Shown: piece by piece, positions 14,015 to 15,067 of the stretch
Layout: the number at the start of each line of letters is the position of its first letter
Position numbering within the stretch: the stretch's first letter is position 1
NCBI GenBank assembly: GCA_043802345.1
Contig: JAZDLC010000006.1
Location: 1 to 15,067 of the forward strand
From: JAZDLC01 sp043802345
Lineage (GTDB): Bacteria > Planctomycetota > B15-G4 > JADJEK01
Reading direction: 5' to 3'
Length of the DNA: 15,067 nucleotides
Program-made: the position numbers and the translations under genes
Notes under the pieces: generated by a model
What the model was told of the DNA's origin: nothing
Databases searched by the model: none
Seen by the model: only the letters and a program-made list of their open reading frames with translations

Positions 14015-14758
14015 ATGCGTGCGCGCCTTCTGGCCGTGACTCCGCTCGTCATCTGCGCCGGCTGTGGTCTCTTGCCCGTGGATGAAGTCGAGAGGGAGCC
14101 CGTCCCCGAGCCGGAGGCGTCTTCCCCCATCCAGTCCGATCGGGAGCTGGTTCAGGCGGCCCGCGCGCTGATCCTGGAACGGGATCTCATTGGACCGGAG
14201 GAGCTCGGGGAACTCGTCCTGCCGCTCTCGTTCGACCGGAGCCGGACCGAGGTGATCGCGCTCGCGCTGCCCCGAATGGAGCTGGTGACCGGAGAGGATC
14301 TGGTGCAGTTCCTCTCCTGGGTGCGGCTCGACTCCAGCAGGAAGGCGGTGCTCGAGGCGGTGCTTCCGGAGCTCGAGATCGTCCTGTTCAGCGATGCCCT
14401 GGCCGCCTCCGCACAGTTCCTGGACGACGCGGGCAGGATTCTCGCGCTGAGGAGTCTGGTCGATTTCGAGGATGCTTTCGTGTCGGACGCCGAGCTGCTT
14501 CAGGCGGTGCGTCTCGGCTCGAGCGAGGCCAGCCGGCTCGAGCTGCTGCGGACCGTCGTGCCTCTGCTGGAGGGGACGATCGACCTCGAGACGGCCCGGG
14601 AGTTGTTGGGCGGGTTCGCGTATGACGGGACCCGGATCGCCGCTCTCGAGCTGCTCCGCGACGAACTGCACGATCTTCCCTACCAGGAACGCGAGCAGGT
14701 CATCTCCCTGCTGGACCAGCCCGAGACCCGCCGCCGGGCGCGGGAGATCCTGGAATAG
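14015..14758 (+). CDS. Lipoprotein with DUF4476-like helical repeats
   Basis: The 247-residue product starts with a short signal (MRARLLAVTPLVICAGC) ending at Cys17, a probable lipidation site, then an acidic Pro/Glu linker to about residue 40. The rest is built from about six helical repeats of roughly 32 residues, each with an Asp/Ser-Arg turn followed by a leucine-rich helix: SFDRSRTEVIALALPRM (72-88), RLDSSRKAVLEAVLPEL (104-120), LDDAGRILALRSLVDF (136-151), the 166-185 unit, AYDGTRIAALELLRDEL (202-218), and a shorter final one (233-246). This resembles DUF4476 domains, whose function is unknown. The gene begins 16 bp after the PilO-like gene and closes the operon, so it may serve the same envelope assembly. 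No strong ribosome-binding site precedes it. Confidence 0.75.
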   Translation: MRARLLAVTPLVICAGCGLLPVDEVEREPVPEPEASSPIQSDRELVQAARALILERDLIGPEELGELVLPLSFDRSRTEVIALALPRMELVTGEDLVQFLSWVRLDSSRKAVLEAVLPELEIVLFSDALAASAQFLDDAGRILALRSLVDFEDAFVSDAELLQAVRLGSSEASRLELLRTVVPLLEGTIDLETARELLGGFAYDGTRIAALELLRDELHDLPYQEREQVISLLDQPETRRRAREILE

Positions 14759-14765
14759 TCCGCAT

Positions 14766-14796
14766 GGATCTCGGGTGAGAGACTCAGCCGAGATCC
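14766..14796. terminator. Strong hairpin between convergent genes, overlapping the carB stop
   Basis: GGATCTCGG (14766-14774) and CCGAGATCC (14788-14796) are perfect complements. Inside them TGAG (14776-14779) pairs with CTCA (14783-14786) around an AGA loop, with a single G-G mismatch between the two stems, giving 13 base pairs in 31 nt. It lies just after the lipoprotein stop and covers the carB stop codon (14784-14786). No T run follows on either strand, so termination would need Rho or a T-less mechanism; mRNA 3'-end protection is equally possible. Confidence 0.6.
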
Positions 14797-15067
14797 CGGT
14801 GGAACTCCTGCAGCGACCGGACCGCCAGCGGCTTCTGCTTGACTGCGAAGAGCGCCATGACGGCCGCGTTCGCGCCGGCGACGGTGGTGATCACCGGGAT
14901 GCCGTGCAGCACCGACAGCGTGCGGATCTTGACCTCGTCCGCGCGAACCGACGGATCGGGCGACGGGGTGTTGATGACCAGGCCGACTTCCCGGTTGCGG
15001 ATGATGTCGAGGACGTGGGGCCGCCCCACGCCGATCTTGTGGACCAACTCGACCGGCACGCCGCCCG
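14784..15067 (-). CDS. carB: Carbamoyl-phosphate synthase large subunit, C-terminal fragment
   Basis: This is the 3' end of a gene that continues beyond the right edge. The visible 94 or so residues form the MGS-like regulatory domain at the C-terminus of CarB: ELVHKIGVGRPHVLDIIRN, the phosphate-binding GLVINTPSPDPSVRAD, then ITTVAGANAAVMAL and a final SLQEFH helix. CarB with CarA makes carbamoyl phosphate from glutamine, bicarbonate and ATP for pyrimidine and arginine synthesis; this domain is the site of allosteric control by UMP or ornithine in E. coli. The INTPS and TTVAGA blocks distinguish it from methylglyoxal synthase itself. The reading frame has no start in view, so it is partial at the 5' side. 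It converges on the pilus-like operon. Confidence 0.93.
   Translation of the reverse strand, partial: GGVPVELVHKIGVGRPHVLDIIRNREVGLVINTPSPDPSVRADEVKIRTLSVLHGIPVITTVAGANAAVMALFAVKQKPLAVRSLQEFHRDLG

Overview
The window is 15,067 bp of GC-rich, tightly packed bacterial DNA with two reading-direction blocks and no rRNA, tRNA, mobile element, CRISPR array or long non-coding stretch that I can see. Lipoprotein signals, an ECF-type sigma factor with a membrane anti-sigma partner, and a pilus or type II secretion-like inner-membrane platform point to a Gram-negative-type envelope. The GyrA sequence reads like those of Planctomycetota-related or other deep-branching environmental phyla, but phylum assignment is inference and no species can be named.

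Region 1 (39-3343, + strand) is a four-gene run: a LemA-family membrane protein, an ABC-2 exporter ATPase, its permease (GTGA overlap) and a SixA-like phosphohistidine phosphatase (TTGA overlap, TTG start). It meets a convergent gene on the - strand (3393-3914), a lipoprotein with two PepSY domains. A perfect run of 14 G lies between the two stop codons.

Region 2 (3915-6303) holds a divergent intergenic region, a probable 61-residue single-pass membrane protein, and a 637-residue polytopic M48 zinc metalloprotease with an HEVGH site and a soluble C-terminal extension. LemA and M48 proteins recur near each other in many genomes, so regions 1 and 2 may form one envelope-maintenance neighbourhood.

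Region 3 (6417-10198) is gyrA followed, with an ATGA overlap, by the bifunctional riboflavin gene ribBA. GyrA has Ala83 and Pro87 at the two main quinolone-contact positions and an imperfect GyrA box.

Region 4 (10248-14758) is the most interesting part: six co-directional genes that overlap or nearly touch. They are an ECF-like sigma factor, a membrane protein in the anti-sigma position with no zinc motif, a membrane-anchored LTXXQ (Spy/CpxP/CnrX-like) protein, a PilM-PilN fusion (GspL-like), a PilO/GspM-like protein, and a lipoprotein of about six DUF4476-like helical repeats. I infer a regulatory cassette coupled to an envelope platform. The window ends with the 3' end of carB on the - strand, facing this operon across a strong 31-nt hairpin that covers the carB stop codon.
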